Below are positions 1 through 13,000 of a stretch of DNA of 64,000 nucleotides, piece after piece (positions within the stretch are counted from its first letter, which is position 1; every line of letters starts with the position of its first letter). The DNA lies in the NCBI GenBank assembly GCA_036924085.1, contig JAVGWX010000002.1:157623316-157687315 (forward strand), written 5' to 3'. The position numbers and the translations under genes were made by a program. This DNA is from Ariolimax columbianus (Eukaryota; Mollusca; Gastropoda; Stylommatophora; Arionidae). The notes under the pieces were generated by a model. That model was not told the DNA's origin and did not search any database. It worked only from the letters and a program-made list of their open reading frames with translations.

Positions 1-690
1 ACTTTCTGTATGAAAAACAATCATTGATATAACTTTCTGTATGAAAAACAATCATTGATATAACTTTCTGTATGAAAAACAATCATTGATATAACTTTCT
101 GTATAAAAAACAATCATTGATATAACTTTCTGTATGAAAAACATACACTAGAACATTCTGTATAAAAAACAATCATTGATATAACTTTCTGTATGAGAAA
201 CATACACTATAACTTTCTGTATAAAAAACGATCATTGATATAACTTTCTGTATGAAAAACATATACTAGAACATTCTGTATAAAAAACAATCATTGATAT
301 AACTTTCTGTATGAAAAACATACACTATAACTTTCTGTATAAAAAACGATCATTGATGTAACTTTCTGTATGAAAAACATATACTAGAACATTCTGTATA
401 AAAAACAATCATTGATATAACTTTCTGTATAAAAAACGATCATTGATATAACTTTCTGTATGAAAAACATATACTAGAACATTCTGTATAAAAAACAATC
501 ATTGATATAACTTTCTGTATGAAAAACATACACTGTAACTTTCTGTATAAAAAACGATCATTGATATAACTTTCTGTATGAAAAACATACACTATAACTT
601 TCTGTATAAAAAACGATCATTGATATAACTTTTTGTATAAAAAACAATCACTGATATAACTTTCTGTATAAAAAATAATCATTGATATTG
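1..690. repeat. 31-bp minisatellite with 28-bp variant units
   Basis: About two dozen head-to-tail units built on ACTTTCTGTATGAAAAACAA plus TCATTGATATA (31 bp). They are interspersed with 28-bp units in which the second half is replaced by CATACACTATA, and with units starting GAACATTCTG. The alternating variants suggest a higher-order pattern. The array runs off the left edge. It lies downstream of exon 20, so it is probably still in a SMARCC intron. Confidence 0.95.
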
Positions 691-859
691 TAACAATATT
701 TGTCCTATTTTCAAGTTTCAATTAAAAAAATTATCGACATGCATATTTTCATTGCTGAGGTCCGTAGAGAATTTATAGGGCTGTGGAATAAAAGCCTCTT
801 GACCCTGCAGCTGCTTCTGTACATGCTAGGTTTTTATTTTACCTCCAATAGCAAAAAAA

Positions 860-1190
860 CAACCTATGGCTTACCATGGTTTTACATTGGTATCAGCATT
901 CTGAGCCTTTCGAGATAGAAACTACATTGCGATGGGAATATCTCTTGCCTGCTGGCTATTGGTTGGATTGTGAAGATGACATCAACCAACAAAAATGGAA
1001 TTTGACAAAACAGCTTGATAATCTGGACTTTGCTGAATGCTTGGCTCTTTTGTCTCAGAAGCAGGGTAAAATATATCTGATGAGAGGTCACAGGAGTGGG
1101 GCTAAGAGTACACAGAGGTTTACAAAGATGAAGAGAGTAGATGCAACTGGTGTCACTCAGATTGTATTAAACCCTCCTATGGTATGTGTA
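860..1190 (+). mobile_element. Non-LTR reverse transcriptase fragment (decayed)
   Basis: The frame contains WNLTKQLDNLDFAECLALLS, the region around the RT active site, where FADD of active elements reads FAEC, so the catalytic aspartates are gone. Downstream TKMKRVDATGVTQIVLN resembles the KTKVMRVNA segment that follows in the same LINE group. Short relic. Confidence 0.65.
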
Positions 1191-1485
1191 ATCATTCATG
1201 TGTCTTGGTAGTAGTATAGACAAAGTGGGAAGTAGGTATACAGATGTGGACATAGGAATATAAAAGGCGAGAGGAGCTTTCATTTCAATTGGAAACTTGA
1301 GATCAGGGAAAATTAAGTCCAACACAAAAACAGGATTTCTCCAACTGCAATGTAAAGTCTACTCTTCTATGTGATTCTGGGGCACGGATAACAACTAAAG
1401 TAATTATAAAGGCACAGCAAATACGGCACAGACCTACATTAATGGGTGCCTGTGCAAAGTAGATAGATTGAAATGATATGATAAG

Positions 1486-1735
1486 AGGACGGCGTGGCCT
1501 AGTGGTTAAGTGACACGGCTCACAACCAGTAGGTGCTGGATTCGATCCCCATCACAGCACCGGCCGTTACCCCAGGGAAGCAAACCCTTAGAAAATGCAG
1601 GAGGAAGCAGACACTTACATAAAATGCAGGATGAAGTCGGAGGCACTGGGCTGACAGGCGCAAAATAAAAACGCAGTGCAACGCACACCGCCTTGGGGAT
1701 TACAGAAATAAGGCGAACGCACACACACAAAAAAT
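1486..1735 (+). mobile_element. SINE-1 copy (tRNA-derived, A-rich tail)
   Basis: Starts GGACGGCGTGGCCTAGTGG with an A-box-like TGGCCTAGTGGTTAAG and a B-box-like GATTCGATCCC, so the head is tRNA-derived. A central core with GCACTGGGCTGACAGGCGCA and an A-rich end follow. Orientation is antisense to SMARCC. Confidence 0.85.
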
Positions 1736-2149
1736 CAAAAAAAAGAATTGGTATATGATTACTAATGTACAACTGTAGAAAAGAACGAGACGGATATCCG
1801 TGGAACTTGCAGAGACGGATATGCGTGGAACTTGCAGTGACGAGAAGGTGATGGTGTTGGATAGGACACATGTTAACGAAGGCAGATGATAGTATTACAT
1901 GACAGTCTCTGTTCACGAGTCTCCAAACAAGAGAAGTATAGGTAGACTAATACACACTCAGAGAAGTCAGCTAGAGACAAACATTACAGAAATGGGAAAG
2001 ACAAGACCGGAGCTGGAACAAATGGCCCAGGATGGCAAAACTTGCCATGTATTTGTTGAAGATCTGTGCTTCATAGAAAGCTGAGAATGACAAATACTAG
2101 AAATTCACTATCATTTGATCTAAAAAAGGGTTGGCAATCACAGCTTTAT

Positions 2150-3876
2150 AGAGAAAATAAGGAGAAAGAGTCAGTATCTCAATTATGTGGTAATTGGACA
2201 AAACAGGGAGAAAGTCAGTAAGGAGAAAGAGTCAGTATCTCAATTATGTAATTGGACAACACAGGGAGAAAGTCAGTAAGGAGAAAGAGTCAGTATCTCA
2301 ATTATGTAATTGGACAACACAGGGAGAAAGTCAGTAAGGAGAAAGAGTCAGTATCTCAATTATGTAATTGGACAAAATAGGGAGAAAGTCAGTAAGGAGA
2401 AAGAGTCAGTATCTCAATTATGTAATTGGACAAAATAGGGAGAAAGTCAGTAAGGAGAAAGAGTCAGTATCTCAATTATGTAATTGGACAAAATAGGGAG
2501 AAAGTCAGTAAGGAGAAAGAGTCAGTATCTCAATTATGTAATTGGACAAAATAGGGAGAAAGTCAGTAAGGAGAAAGAGTCAGTATCTCAATTATGTAAT
2601 TGGACAACACAGGGAGAAAGTCAGTAAGGAGAAAGAGTCAGTATCTCAATTATGTAATTGGACAAAATAGGGAGAAAGTCAGTAAGGAGAAAGAGTCAGT
2701 ATCTCAATTATGTAATTGGACAAAATAGGGAGAAAGTCAGTAAGGAGAAAGAGTCAGTATCTCAATTATGTAATTGGACAAAATAGGGAGAAAGTCAGTA
2801 AGGAGAAAGAGTCAGTATCTCAATTATGTAATTGGACAACACAGGGAGAAAGTCAGTAAGGAGAAAGAGTCAGTATCTCAATTATGTAATTGGACAACAC
2901 AGGGAGAAAGTCAGTAAGGAGAAAGAGTCAGTATCTCAATTATGTAATTGGAGAAAATAGGGAGAAAGTCAGTAAGGAGAAAGAGTCAGTATCTCAATTA
3001 TGTAATTGGACAAAGAGGGAGAAAGTCAGTAAGGAGAAAGAGTCAGTATTTCAATTATGTAATTGGACAACACAGGGAGAAAGTCAGTAAGGAGAAAGAG
3101 TCAGTATCTCAATTATGTAATTGGACAACACAGGGAGAAAGTCAGTAAGGAGAAAGAGTCAGTATCTCAATTATGTAATTGGACAAAATAGGGAGAAAGT
3201 CAGTAAGGAGAAAGAGTCAGTATCTCAATTATGTAATTGGACAAAATAGGGAGAAAGTCAGTAAGGAGAAAGAGTCAGTATCTCAATTATGTAATTGGAC
3301 AACACAGGGAGAAAGTCAGTAAGGAGAAAGAGTCAGTATCTCAATTATGTAATTGGACAAAATAGGGAGAAAGTCAGTAAGGGGAAAGAGTCAGTATCTC
3401 AATTATGTAATTGGACAAAATAGGGAGAAAGTCAGTAAGGACAATGAGTCAGTATCTCAATTATGTAATTGGACAAAACAGGGAGAAAGTCAGTAACGAG
3501 AAAGAGTCAGTATCTCAATTATGTAATTGGACAAAATAGGGAGAAAGTCAGTAAGGGGAAAGAGTCAGTATCTCAATTATGTAATTGGACAAAATAGGGA
3601 GAAAGTCAGTAAGGAGAAAAAGTCAGTATCTCAATTATGTAATTGGACAAAATAGGGAGAAAGTCAGTAAGGACAATGAGTCAGTATCTCAATTATGTAA
3701 TTGGACAAAACAGGGAGAAAGTCAGTAAGGAGAAAGAGTCAGTATCTCAATTATGTAATTGGACAAAATAGGGAGAAAGTCAGTAAGGAGAAAGAGTCAG
3801 TATCTCAATTATGTAATTGGACAAAATAGGGAGAAAGTCAGTAAGGAGAAAGAGTCAGTATCTCAATTATGTAATG
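2150..3876. repeat. 58-bp minisatellite next to SMARCC exon 20
   Basis: About 29 units of 58 bp (GGGAGAAAGTCAGTAAGGAG, AAAGAGTCAGTATCTCAATT, ATGTAATTGGACAAAATA). Units differ by a few positions (ACAAAATAG versus ACAACACAG). On the gene strand each unit reads TACTGAC twice, each time followed by pyrimidines. The array ends 13 bases from the exon 20 splice donor. Confidence 0.97.
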
Positions 3877-3889
3877 ATATCTTGCTAAC

Positions 3890-4009
3890 CTTCTTCTCAT
3901 CCTCCTTAGATTTATCTTTCACTTCTTGTCCATCTTTTTCTTCTTTGTCCTCATCTGTCTTCCCATCTTCCTCCTTGCTGACATCTGTTTCCATAGGCTC
4001 CACCTCTTT
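3890..4009 (-). CDS. SMARCC: SMARCC exon 20, residues 769-808 (acidic/lysine-rich)
   Basis: Encodes [20 protein letters not shown] and then a run ending KSKEDEKK, typical of the glutamate-rich stretch preceding the C-terminal leucine zipper (compare EEEKMEADPDGQ). Acceptor TTTGCAG, donor GTTAGC. The 58-bp minisatellite starts about 13 bases into the following intron. Last exon found in the window. Confidence 0.92.
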
Positions 4010-7000
4010 CTGCAAACAAAAATTGAGATAAACTGATGATACCTGTGTGTTTGGTGCTGTTTATATGTCAGGTATTTCATTACTATAACATGATAAACAC
4101 ACATACAGTCAAATGTTATGTATCTGGCTTGGCTTCGTTCGTTCTCAATCTTCCGCTACCAAACGCTGAAAGGGCTTAAGTAGCAGAATGTAGTCCAGAG
4201 AACAGAATGTGTCGTGTTGTAGTTTACAGCTTGACTGCGATATTTGCCCCTTTTGTCCAACACATCCGACTTCAGCAAGCATTTTTTGAGTACTGGGTTA
4301 GCATTCCCTCTTCGATCCCTTCTCCTTAGCCAGTCTGCCATGCTGCAGCCTGTTATCCAGGATCACCGCGTGGAGGTGTAGAAGGGTTTTGGCAGCTCTT
4401 GTTCGCCGGCCCTGACGCTAGCAGTCAGCTATGGATCGCTGACCACTGCAGCTCATGTGCTGCTCAGCATCTTGATCCCAAATGTTATGTATCTCATCCC
4501 TAGACCTTGAATATAAACACACATGCAGTCAAATGTCATATATTTCTTTTTAAAAATACTGAAAATCTCTTCTTCTTCTTCTTCTGCGTACGCAGTCAGA
4601 CAGTAACCATTATTTTTTCGAAAAAAGCGGCGGTAATCCTGAGGCTGTCGCCACTGCCATAGAGCTTGTCTTGCAGTTCCACTGGTAATGGCCACATCTG
4701 CTCTCTCTGATCCTCGTATGTCGGGCAGTTCTGCAGCAGATGTTCAGCGGCCATTTTACCAGTACCGCACGGGCATTCGTCAGTACACCCTATCTTCAAT
4801 TTGTTGAATAGGTGGTACCTCAGTCTATTGTGGCCAGTGCGAAGTCTGAAGACAACGACCTGCTCCCTTCGGTTCAACTGGTAATAGGCATCGTTTTTGG
4901 TGTAACCAGTATGTTCGGTTTCCCATTTGGTCATGTATCTGGCTTTGATAAGCCGTTTTGACTCTTCGTACGTCATACTGGTATCTGTTTGTGGTAGTCT
5001 TGCACCTTCTTTTGCCAGTCTGTCTGCCTCCTCGTTGCCTTGGATGTTGCAGTGTGATGGGACCCACTGTACCACTACCCTTTTTGGTGCGGACTGCTGG
5101 CACAGTTTGCAGAGTGCTGCTCTTAAGTCATTAAGCTCAGTGTTTTTCTGGCTTTTTAGCGCTGTGACTACGGCGAGAGCATCTGTAAGCAGGACTATAT
5201 GGCTTTCATTTTCTTTATGTGTCACCATTTCTTCCACTGCCGCCCTCAGTGCCTCTGCCTCCGCTCTGAAATTGCTTGTGTACTTACCAGTAGCGAATGA
5301 CAGTGTTATTTTTCTGCCATTTGGTAGGTTCAGGAATGCTCCTGCCCCTCCGTTCTGTGTTGTGTTTGTTACAGAACCGTCGGTGTATGCATGGGTCCAG
5401 TCCATGCTTGGGTAGCTTTTCGTTATGAAGCTTAGGGTAGTATCTCTCCTTTCTTTTTCAGTCTGGCAGTTTTTGTTTGCAATACCTGGTATATTTTCTA
5501 CCACCTCTGGAAATATATCCTGCCTCCAGGTAGGTTTTCGTACAGTAGTGATGGGTTTTGGTGTTGTTAGTGCGTTTATGGGATCTTCGTGCATCTTTGC
5601 TTTGGCTATTTCTGCAAAGTTTCTCCGCTTTAGTTTCCCATTTCCCAAATTGTTTAGTCTCTGGTGCATTGGATGGTCGGTCAGTCTTCGGAGTTTCTCT
5701 GACTGCAGATGGGCTCTGCAGTCTCTTCTATCGGTCATGGATTGCAGTTTTGTAATCTTTTCAAGTTCTACAATTGGCGTTGACTTCATGCCACCTGTTA
5801 TAATTCTCATGGCTTGGTTTTGAAGTTTGTTAACTTTATCGAAGTTCGCCTTCGCTGCTGTTGTCCATGCCGCAATGCCATACTCGAGAACTGGTCTCAC
5901 TCTTCCAGTGTACAGTTTCTTTAGTATGCCTTCATCTGCTCCCCAGCTTGTGCCAGCAAGTTTCCTCATGATTGCCATTCTTTCTCTGGCTTTCATTCGG
6001 TTTCTCTCAATCTGACTTTTCCATGTCATGCGCCGATCAAATGTGACTCCCAGATAGGTTGGGTTGTCGTTTGGCTGCAGGAATTTGCCATTTAGACTTA
6101 ATTTGGTACTTTGGGGTTTTAATGAAAGCGAGAATATGGTGCATGTGGTTTTCTCCTCGTTTATTTTGACCAGACTGAAAATCTAAATGTCACATATTGT
6201 TAAAAAACAGAGGAGCCAGATGTAATATTGTTCCAACACAGAAGAGCCTAAATATCAAATCACTTCAAAATAAAGGCATAAAATGCCATCTGCCCACTTA
6301 AGCAGCCAAATGCCATCTGTATGACATTCTCCGGATGTCACTATTGTGTAGTTCGCTCTGCCCACGAGGCGTCTTTCAAGAGATGCGTGTGGTGTTCTGA
6401 GTTGGATTTCTGCTCCTTTGGTTAGAGACCAGGTTTCGCTACCATAGCAAAGCGCTGGCAGGACTACCGAGTCGAAGATGACTGCATGTAGTCTGGTGTA
6501 CTTTGCTGTCATGATGGAGTTGAAGGCTGTCCAGCCTGCCCGTTTCCGTCTGGCGATCTCAGGTTTTATGTTGTTCTCCATGTTGAGGAGCCAATATCCC
6601 AATATAGAGGAACCAAATATCATCTTGTTCCTACACAGAAGTGTCAAATATAATCTTGTTCCCTACAGAGGAGCCAAATATCATCATGTTCCTACAGAGA
6701 AGTGTCAGATATAATCTTGTTTCCTACAGAGGAGCCAAATATCATCATGTTCCCTACACAAAAGTGTCAAATATCACCATGTTCCTACACAGAAGTGTCA
6801 AATATAATATTGTTCCCTACAGAGGAGCCAAATATCATATTGGCCCAATACCCGACAGTCAAATATCAACTTGTTTTTTAACAAATATCTTGTCCTAGCA
6901 CAGGACAGTTCAATATCTTGTCCTAACACAGGACAGCTAAGTATCATCTTGTCCCAACACAGAACAGCCAAATATCATCTAAATTCCAAAATAGAAGAGC

Positions 7001-10000
7001 CAAATATGCTTTTGTCCTAACACAGGGCAGCCAAATATGAAATTGTTCTATAACATCTCTGTGAGCATTTAGCAAAATAAAAACATACAGTTAGACACCA
7101 CTACAGTAAGACAAGATAAAATTGAAGACAATTATAGCCGGGCTACCATCTTCAGATTTGGCTCATAGATTTTCTGTCCATAGTTTTTCACTGTTGACTT
7201 AAGTCTGCCTCTTTCATCACTCCTCCAATGCCCATAGCACAGCAATTCTAGTTATGACTTCAGGTTCTTAAGGAACATGGCAGATCCGATCCAATTTCAG
7301 CATCAACCGGTTTTGATGGTGTGCATCTATTCTTGACTGCTACTGTAAGCAGAACTTGGTTGATGATAGTGTTTTGTGACAAGTGTATATTTTTCTTCCA
7401 ACATTTTGTTACAATGTGTCGCAGTTTAGTGAAAATTATGCCTTTCTGCTTAGCACATTCAGTTTCAGCCCGGCAAATTTTTGGGGCAGGGTTTGTCTTC
7501 CCTTTTCGAGTCCTATTATCTCAGTTAGGCTTGGAGGTGAAATAGGGTTATGGACATCTCTGTTTCACTGACCCTGACGCAAAAAGGCCAGCTTTGAGTC
7601 TTTGACCAAAAACATTGTTTAATTATAAAAACATGAATTTTCCTCCAATGAGTTGTATGGAACAGTGGCAATTTTGACATTACTTTTTCTGTTATTCTCC
7701 AGCATTGTGCACCATAAAGAAGCACAGAAAGTATGCAACTCTTGTATATTCTTAGCTTGGTGTGTATTTGTGCTGTACTGTGAAGACTTCCAAAAGCTGT
7801 TCAAACTGGCAAGAGCTATTCTGCCTTCATTCCTTCTATTGATGCTTTGATTTAGTGTTGGATGAGTTCCATATTGGACCAAGACCTCAAAGGAAATCTG
7901 ACTTAATTCTGGTGCAAACATTTTGGTTTGATCCTCCTTCCTTGTCAATGTTTCTTGTTTTTTTTATGTATTTGTGCCTCATTTTGGTGAGACCGGTTTA
8001 CTTTCAACAACAGACCAAGATCTTTAGGTTATGCAAAGTCATGTTTGCATCCTGACGCTGTAATAGCAGAGGGCTGGGGATTAGCCATGATAAACACTTC
8101 ATTATTTGTTTTCAAAACATTAACAAAACCTATTCTATATCATGCTTACCTTTTTTTGTTCGTTTTCTTTCCTTCCATCAGCCGATTCATCGTTCAGCGT
8201 TTCTGTAGAAAACACAATGCTCAATAATATCAGCTGATGTTCCTCTCTTCACGTTCGTGTCCTCAGGACAGACAGAGACAGAAAGACAAAGTGTGTGGTC
8301 AAATATTTATGATGAAACGAAACATTAAACATAGGAGCAAGGACGTGATAGTATCAAGCATTAGTTAGACCTAGATTGGAGTACTGTGTACAGGCGTGGA
8401 GTCCTTATTGTAGAAGGGATATAAACATGCTGGAAAGGATACAAAAAAGAGCGACAAAGCTGATAGTGGGATTCCAGAATTACAGTTATGAGGAAAGACT
8501 CAGAAAAATCAGTAGTCATTGCAAATGGCTGCCCCCATGTTTGAATTGATTTTGTGGGGTTTAACATGAACAAATTCGGAAAATTGACAATGAAACGAGC
8601 GGCTGATGAACCAAGCACTTCAACAGGAAAGCAAATTAAGTCTAGGCTTATGACAGTCCAACAGGTGATCAATAATTTGATTGATTCAGACTCTGTTCAA
8701 GCGAAACAGACAGTGAGAGCTCGAGTGATGAGATGAAGGCTTTTCTTGGACTGAGGATCTATATGGAATACTCATGTATAAAGCCAAGCTATCAGGATTA
8801 TTGGACAAATGAGGGCTCTTTGTTGTGTTAACTCCCGGATTTCGAAATGTTATGACTCGAGACAGATTCTTTGCCTTTTGCTGGGTGGATTGGCACACAA
8901 AGGTGGAATATTGACGCTAGATGAAAGGTAAACCTATTTTCTACAATGTCTCCAAGTTACATCTTATTCTAACCACTTGTTTGCATGTAACTAACATTTT
9001 TCTATATCATGTTGGTTTTTTTCTCTTTAATGCTCTGGAGCCCAGGAATGGGGGACAGTTAGGTTCAGGGTCTCAGGTTTGGTAGGGTTAATACAGGTTT
9101 ATAAGATGATCAGAGGAATGGATAGATTAGACTATACCAAGTTTTTCAAAATACAACCATCTACAAGAACAAGAGAGCATAGCTACAAGTTAACTAAAGA
9201 AAGATTCAGATTAGATATTAGCAAATATTTTTTTAGTCAGAGAGTGGTGAATGCTTGGAATGGATTGCCATAGGAAGTAGTGGAGGCAGGGATAATTAAT
9301 GCATTTAAGAATAGATTGGATATGCATAGCTTTTAGAACAAGTAAATGAAACTGGTTGCACATAGATTCTACTTACTGAGTCTTCTAAACCAGTGTAAAG
9401 ACATTAAGGATCAAATTCTACAGAAAGCACAACCCTCTTTCCTCACCACTCACAACATACCTGGCAGGTTTCCTTTTCTCATTCCTTTTTCACTCCCTCC
9501 TGACTATAGGGCCACCACTTCAGCTGGCTCCCTTTAGGAACCCTGTACCTTAGCTTTCTATGTACTGAGTATAGGGCCACCGCTTCAGCTGGCTCCCTTT
9601 AGGAACCCTGTACCTTAGCTTTCTATGTACTGAGTATAGGGCCACCACTTCAGCTGGCTCCCTTTAGGAACCCTGTACCTTAGCTTTCTATGTACTGAGT
9701 ATAGGGCCACCGCTTCAGCTGGCTCCCTTTAGGAACCCTGTACCTTAGCTTTCTATGTACTGAGTATAGGGCCACCGCTTCAGCTGGCTCCCTTTAGGAA
9801 CCCTGTACCTTAGCTTTCTATGTACTGAGTATAGGGCCACCACTTCAGCTGGCTCCCTTTAGGAACCCTGTACCTTAGCTTTCTATGTACTGAGTATAGG
9901 GCCACCACTTCAGCTGGCTCCCTTTAGGAACCCTGTACCTTAGCTTTCTATGTACTGAGTATAGGGCCACCACTTCAGCTGGCTCCCTTTAGGAACCCTG

Positions 10001-13000
10001 TACCTTAGCTTTCTATGTACTTTTACAGTACTAGTTTCTGTAATAATTTGGTTTACATGATGAAGTTGCTAGCTAAAGAACAGCTCTCTTTAGCCACCTT
10101 TTACAACATGCATGAAAAGGTAGTGCTCTATTCCATAAGGGGTACTTATATCCATTTGGGGAGCTTGGCAGATTACAGTATTATTATTCTTTTCTACTTT
10201 TCAGGCCCCAGGATAAGTTTTGATATGTTTCAGGGCTGTAGCTATCCAGGTTATCATGTGAACAAACATCACCTCTACGACAGCACATAGAGTGCAGGCT
10301 TCCTGCTTCTGCCTGACCAAACTACAAGTCTCATCCAATCGTAATTGATGGTGTGCAAAACATCAGTTGCCTAGCGATGAAACCAAAATGAACATCTAAC
10401 ACTTGCGTTTTATGCTGGATGTTAAGACAAATTAGGCTGGACTTAAAATGTCCAGTCAGATTTTTGTTCAATGCAGAGACAGGCCAAGCAATGCTTCTAG
10501 GCTGGGTCAGCATACGCAGGATGGTCGTAGACTAGGTGAAGTGGAGGAAGTTTGTTGCTGTTCTTAAAGCTACCATCAGTTGTGATGGTCACTCATCTCA
10601 GTGCTGGTCATGGACCAAAGATTTAAGAAGTGGAGGACATTTGTTGCTGTTCTTAAAGCTACCATGAGCTGTGATGGTCACTGATCGCTTTAATAGTCAC
10701 TGACCAAGGATCTCATGATTTTTTATTCAGTTTTTCCTAAGGATGATGTGCAGTGCACTGTGTTTTGAGTGTAATGACCCAGTGTACTCCACTTTATAAT
10801 GGGTTCGGGGATGGCGTGGGCTAGTGGTTAAGTGACACAGCTCACAACTTGAAGGTGCTGGGTTCACTCCCCAATTACAGCACCAGCTGTTACCCAGGGG
10901 AAACGAACCCTTAGAAGATGCAAGAGGACGCAGACCCTTACATAAATGCATGCTGAAGTCTATGCACTGGGCCGACAGGCGCAAAATAAAAACAGAGCAG
11001 CCCACACCACCTTGGGAAATGGAGAAATACAATGAACGCAAACAAATAAAATAATGGGTTTACTTCCCACAGGGGTGCGACCTTGGTGTTTTGGGAATCT
11101 GAAGACAGCAAGTTTGGGTTGTGGACTGTGTCCCTAACTGCTTTGCACTTATGACCAAGGATCTAAGAAAGAACAATTCCACACAACTCAAATATATTAA
11201 AAGGTAAATTATTAAGCACAAATAATTCTCTAAAGTAAATTACCTGTGCCAGCAATACCACTCTTTTCCAAACCATAGGATGGCTCCACAGTCCTGCCCT
11301 CTTTGTTTGCATTTACCACTGTTTTTATGTGAGCATCCACGATGGATGGAGGAACCTCATCCTTCATTTTGGAAAACTCCTCTGTGGATTTATATCATAT
11401 ATTAGAGATTTGTATTATTATGATAAAACATGTGACATACAATGATATTCAAACGAACAGCTCACAATTAACAAATGAAAGAAATCATGTTCTGTATACT
11501 TATTATTGTATGGCAGGGTATGGCTGCATAGATGCCTTATTCACCTTAAGGCAATTAAGCGAAAGGAAATAGAATATAACTAACATGTGTACATTTTATT
11601 CACTGATCAAGAAAAAGCATTTGACAGGTTAGACAGGATTTAACTTTGGACAATATTAGTAGATTAGGGTCGACAAGGTCAGCTGCTTGATATGTTAGAG
11701 CAAAGTATCGTGAGAGAAAAATATTTTTAATAACAACTGATGATAGTGTCACAGATGCTTTTGAAATCACTAAAGGTGCAAGGCAGGGGTTCAACATCTA
11801 CATTGACAAAATCACTGTAGAGACCAGCCAAATCAATACATGAATTACTCTTTGCTGATGATCAGTGTCTGTTGTGCGATGATGAAAATAAACTGCACAA
11901 TTACATGAACACGTGTGTGACAACATGTACCAAACACAACATGCGAATTAGTGAGACGAAGATAGAAACTATGTGGATTACCAGAATATCTGGGCCACTC
12001 AACATAATGTTAGTGAGACGAAGATAGAAACTATGAGGATTACCAGAATATCTGGGCCACTCAACATAATGTTAGTGAGACGAAGATAGAAACTATGAGG
12101 ATTAACAGAATATCTGGGCCACTCAACATAATGTTAGTGAGACGAAGATAGAAACTATGAGGATTACCAGAATATCTGGGCCACTCAACATAATGTTAGT
12201 GAGACGAAGATAGAAACTATGAGGATTACCAGAATATCTGGGCCACTCAACATATTGTTAGTTATATCACTCTTCAACAAGCCCATGAGTTCAGATATTT
12301 GGGTATTTTTTTGGCAAACTGTCTTCATAATGAAATCAAGATGGAGTCAGAATGCATCTGCTGTGACTTATCAGTAGCTAACTTATCTGCTTTAGTGCAG
12401 GCTTCCTTAAGGAGGCCAACAGTAGTGGTGGTTATATACTTTGGTTGGAGAGAAAAAGGGACAAGAAGAAAATACTGAAATTTTGAACAAATGTCCTCAT
12501 GGTCAGAAAACTGACATCGAAATCACTTGACCAGTTCATCTATATTGCTTAGAAACAGAATTCAACTGCATTTTTCTCTTATCCCCTGCAAAATAAGTTG
12601 CCCATTCTACAACCAGTATCAATTTTGATGAGTGCTTTTCAGAGCTGTCTTTTAAACCTACAAGTTTTACCTGCATGGACTGGTCAGATGTGCACTGCGC
12701 TTAGATGAGTTTTCTTACTTGGAATCCTGGTATTCAGAAACGCAGGTTATGCCTGCCGACAAGTAGCCAAAGGTATTCACTAGTGCTCTATTTTGCAGTT
12801 TTTTACTCCTTGCAGCATACTTAGGCCTGGAGGAAGGTTGGTTGCATATTGAGTAGACATTTCATTGCTGTTCTACTGTAGAAAAGTTTATAATAACTGA
12901 GAATATTGCATCAAGGCTGCACACATTCAACAACAGATGTCGCCAGTGCATACTCTGCAGCTGCTCATCTTCATTTTACCAAGAGATTCTGAATGCTGCC

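Noticed and set aside
700..2084. Missing C-terminal SMARCC exons
   Set aside because: I looked on the minus strand below 3890 for the Ala-rich and leucine-zipper segments and saw none; they are probably outside the window.
2890..3148. Open frames in the 58-bp array
   Set aside because: Products of the tandem repeat; no independent evidence of coding.
2150..3876. CRISPR-like regular repeat spacing
   Set aside because: Units are wholly repeated without variable spacers, and the context is an animal gene intron.
4927..6015. Plus-strand open frames up to 162 codons
   Set aside because: Antisense shadows of the LINE A frame on the minus strand.
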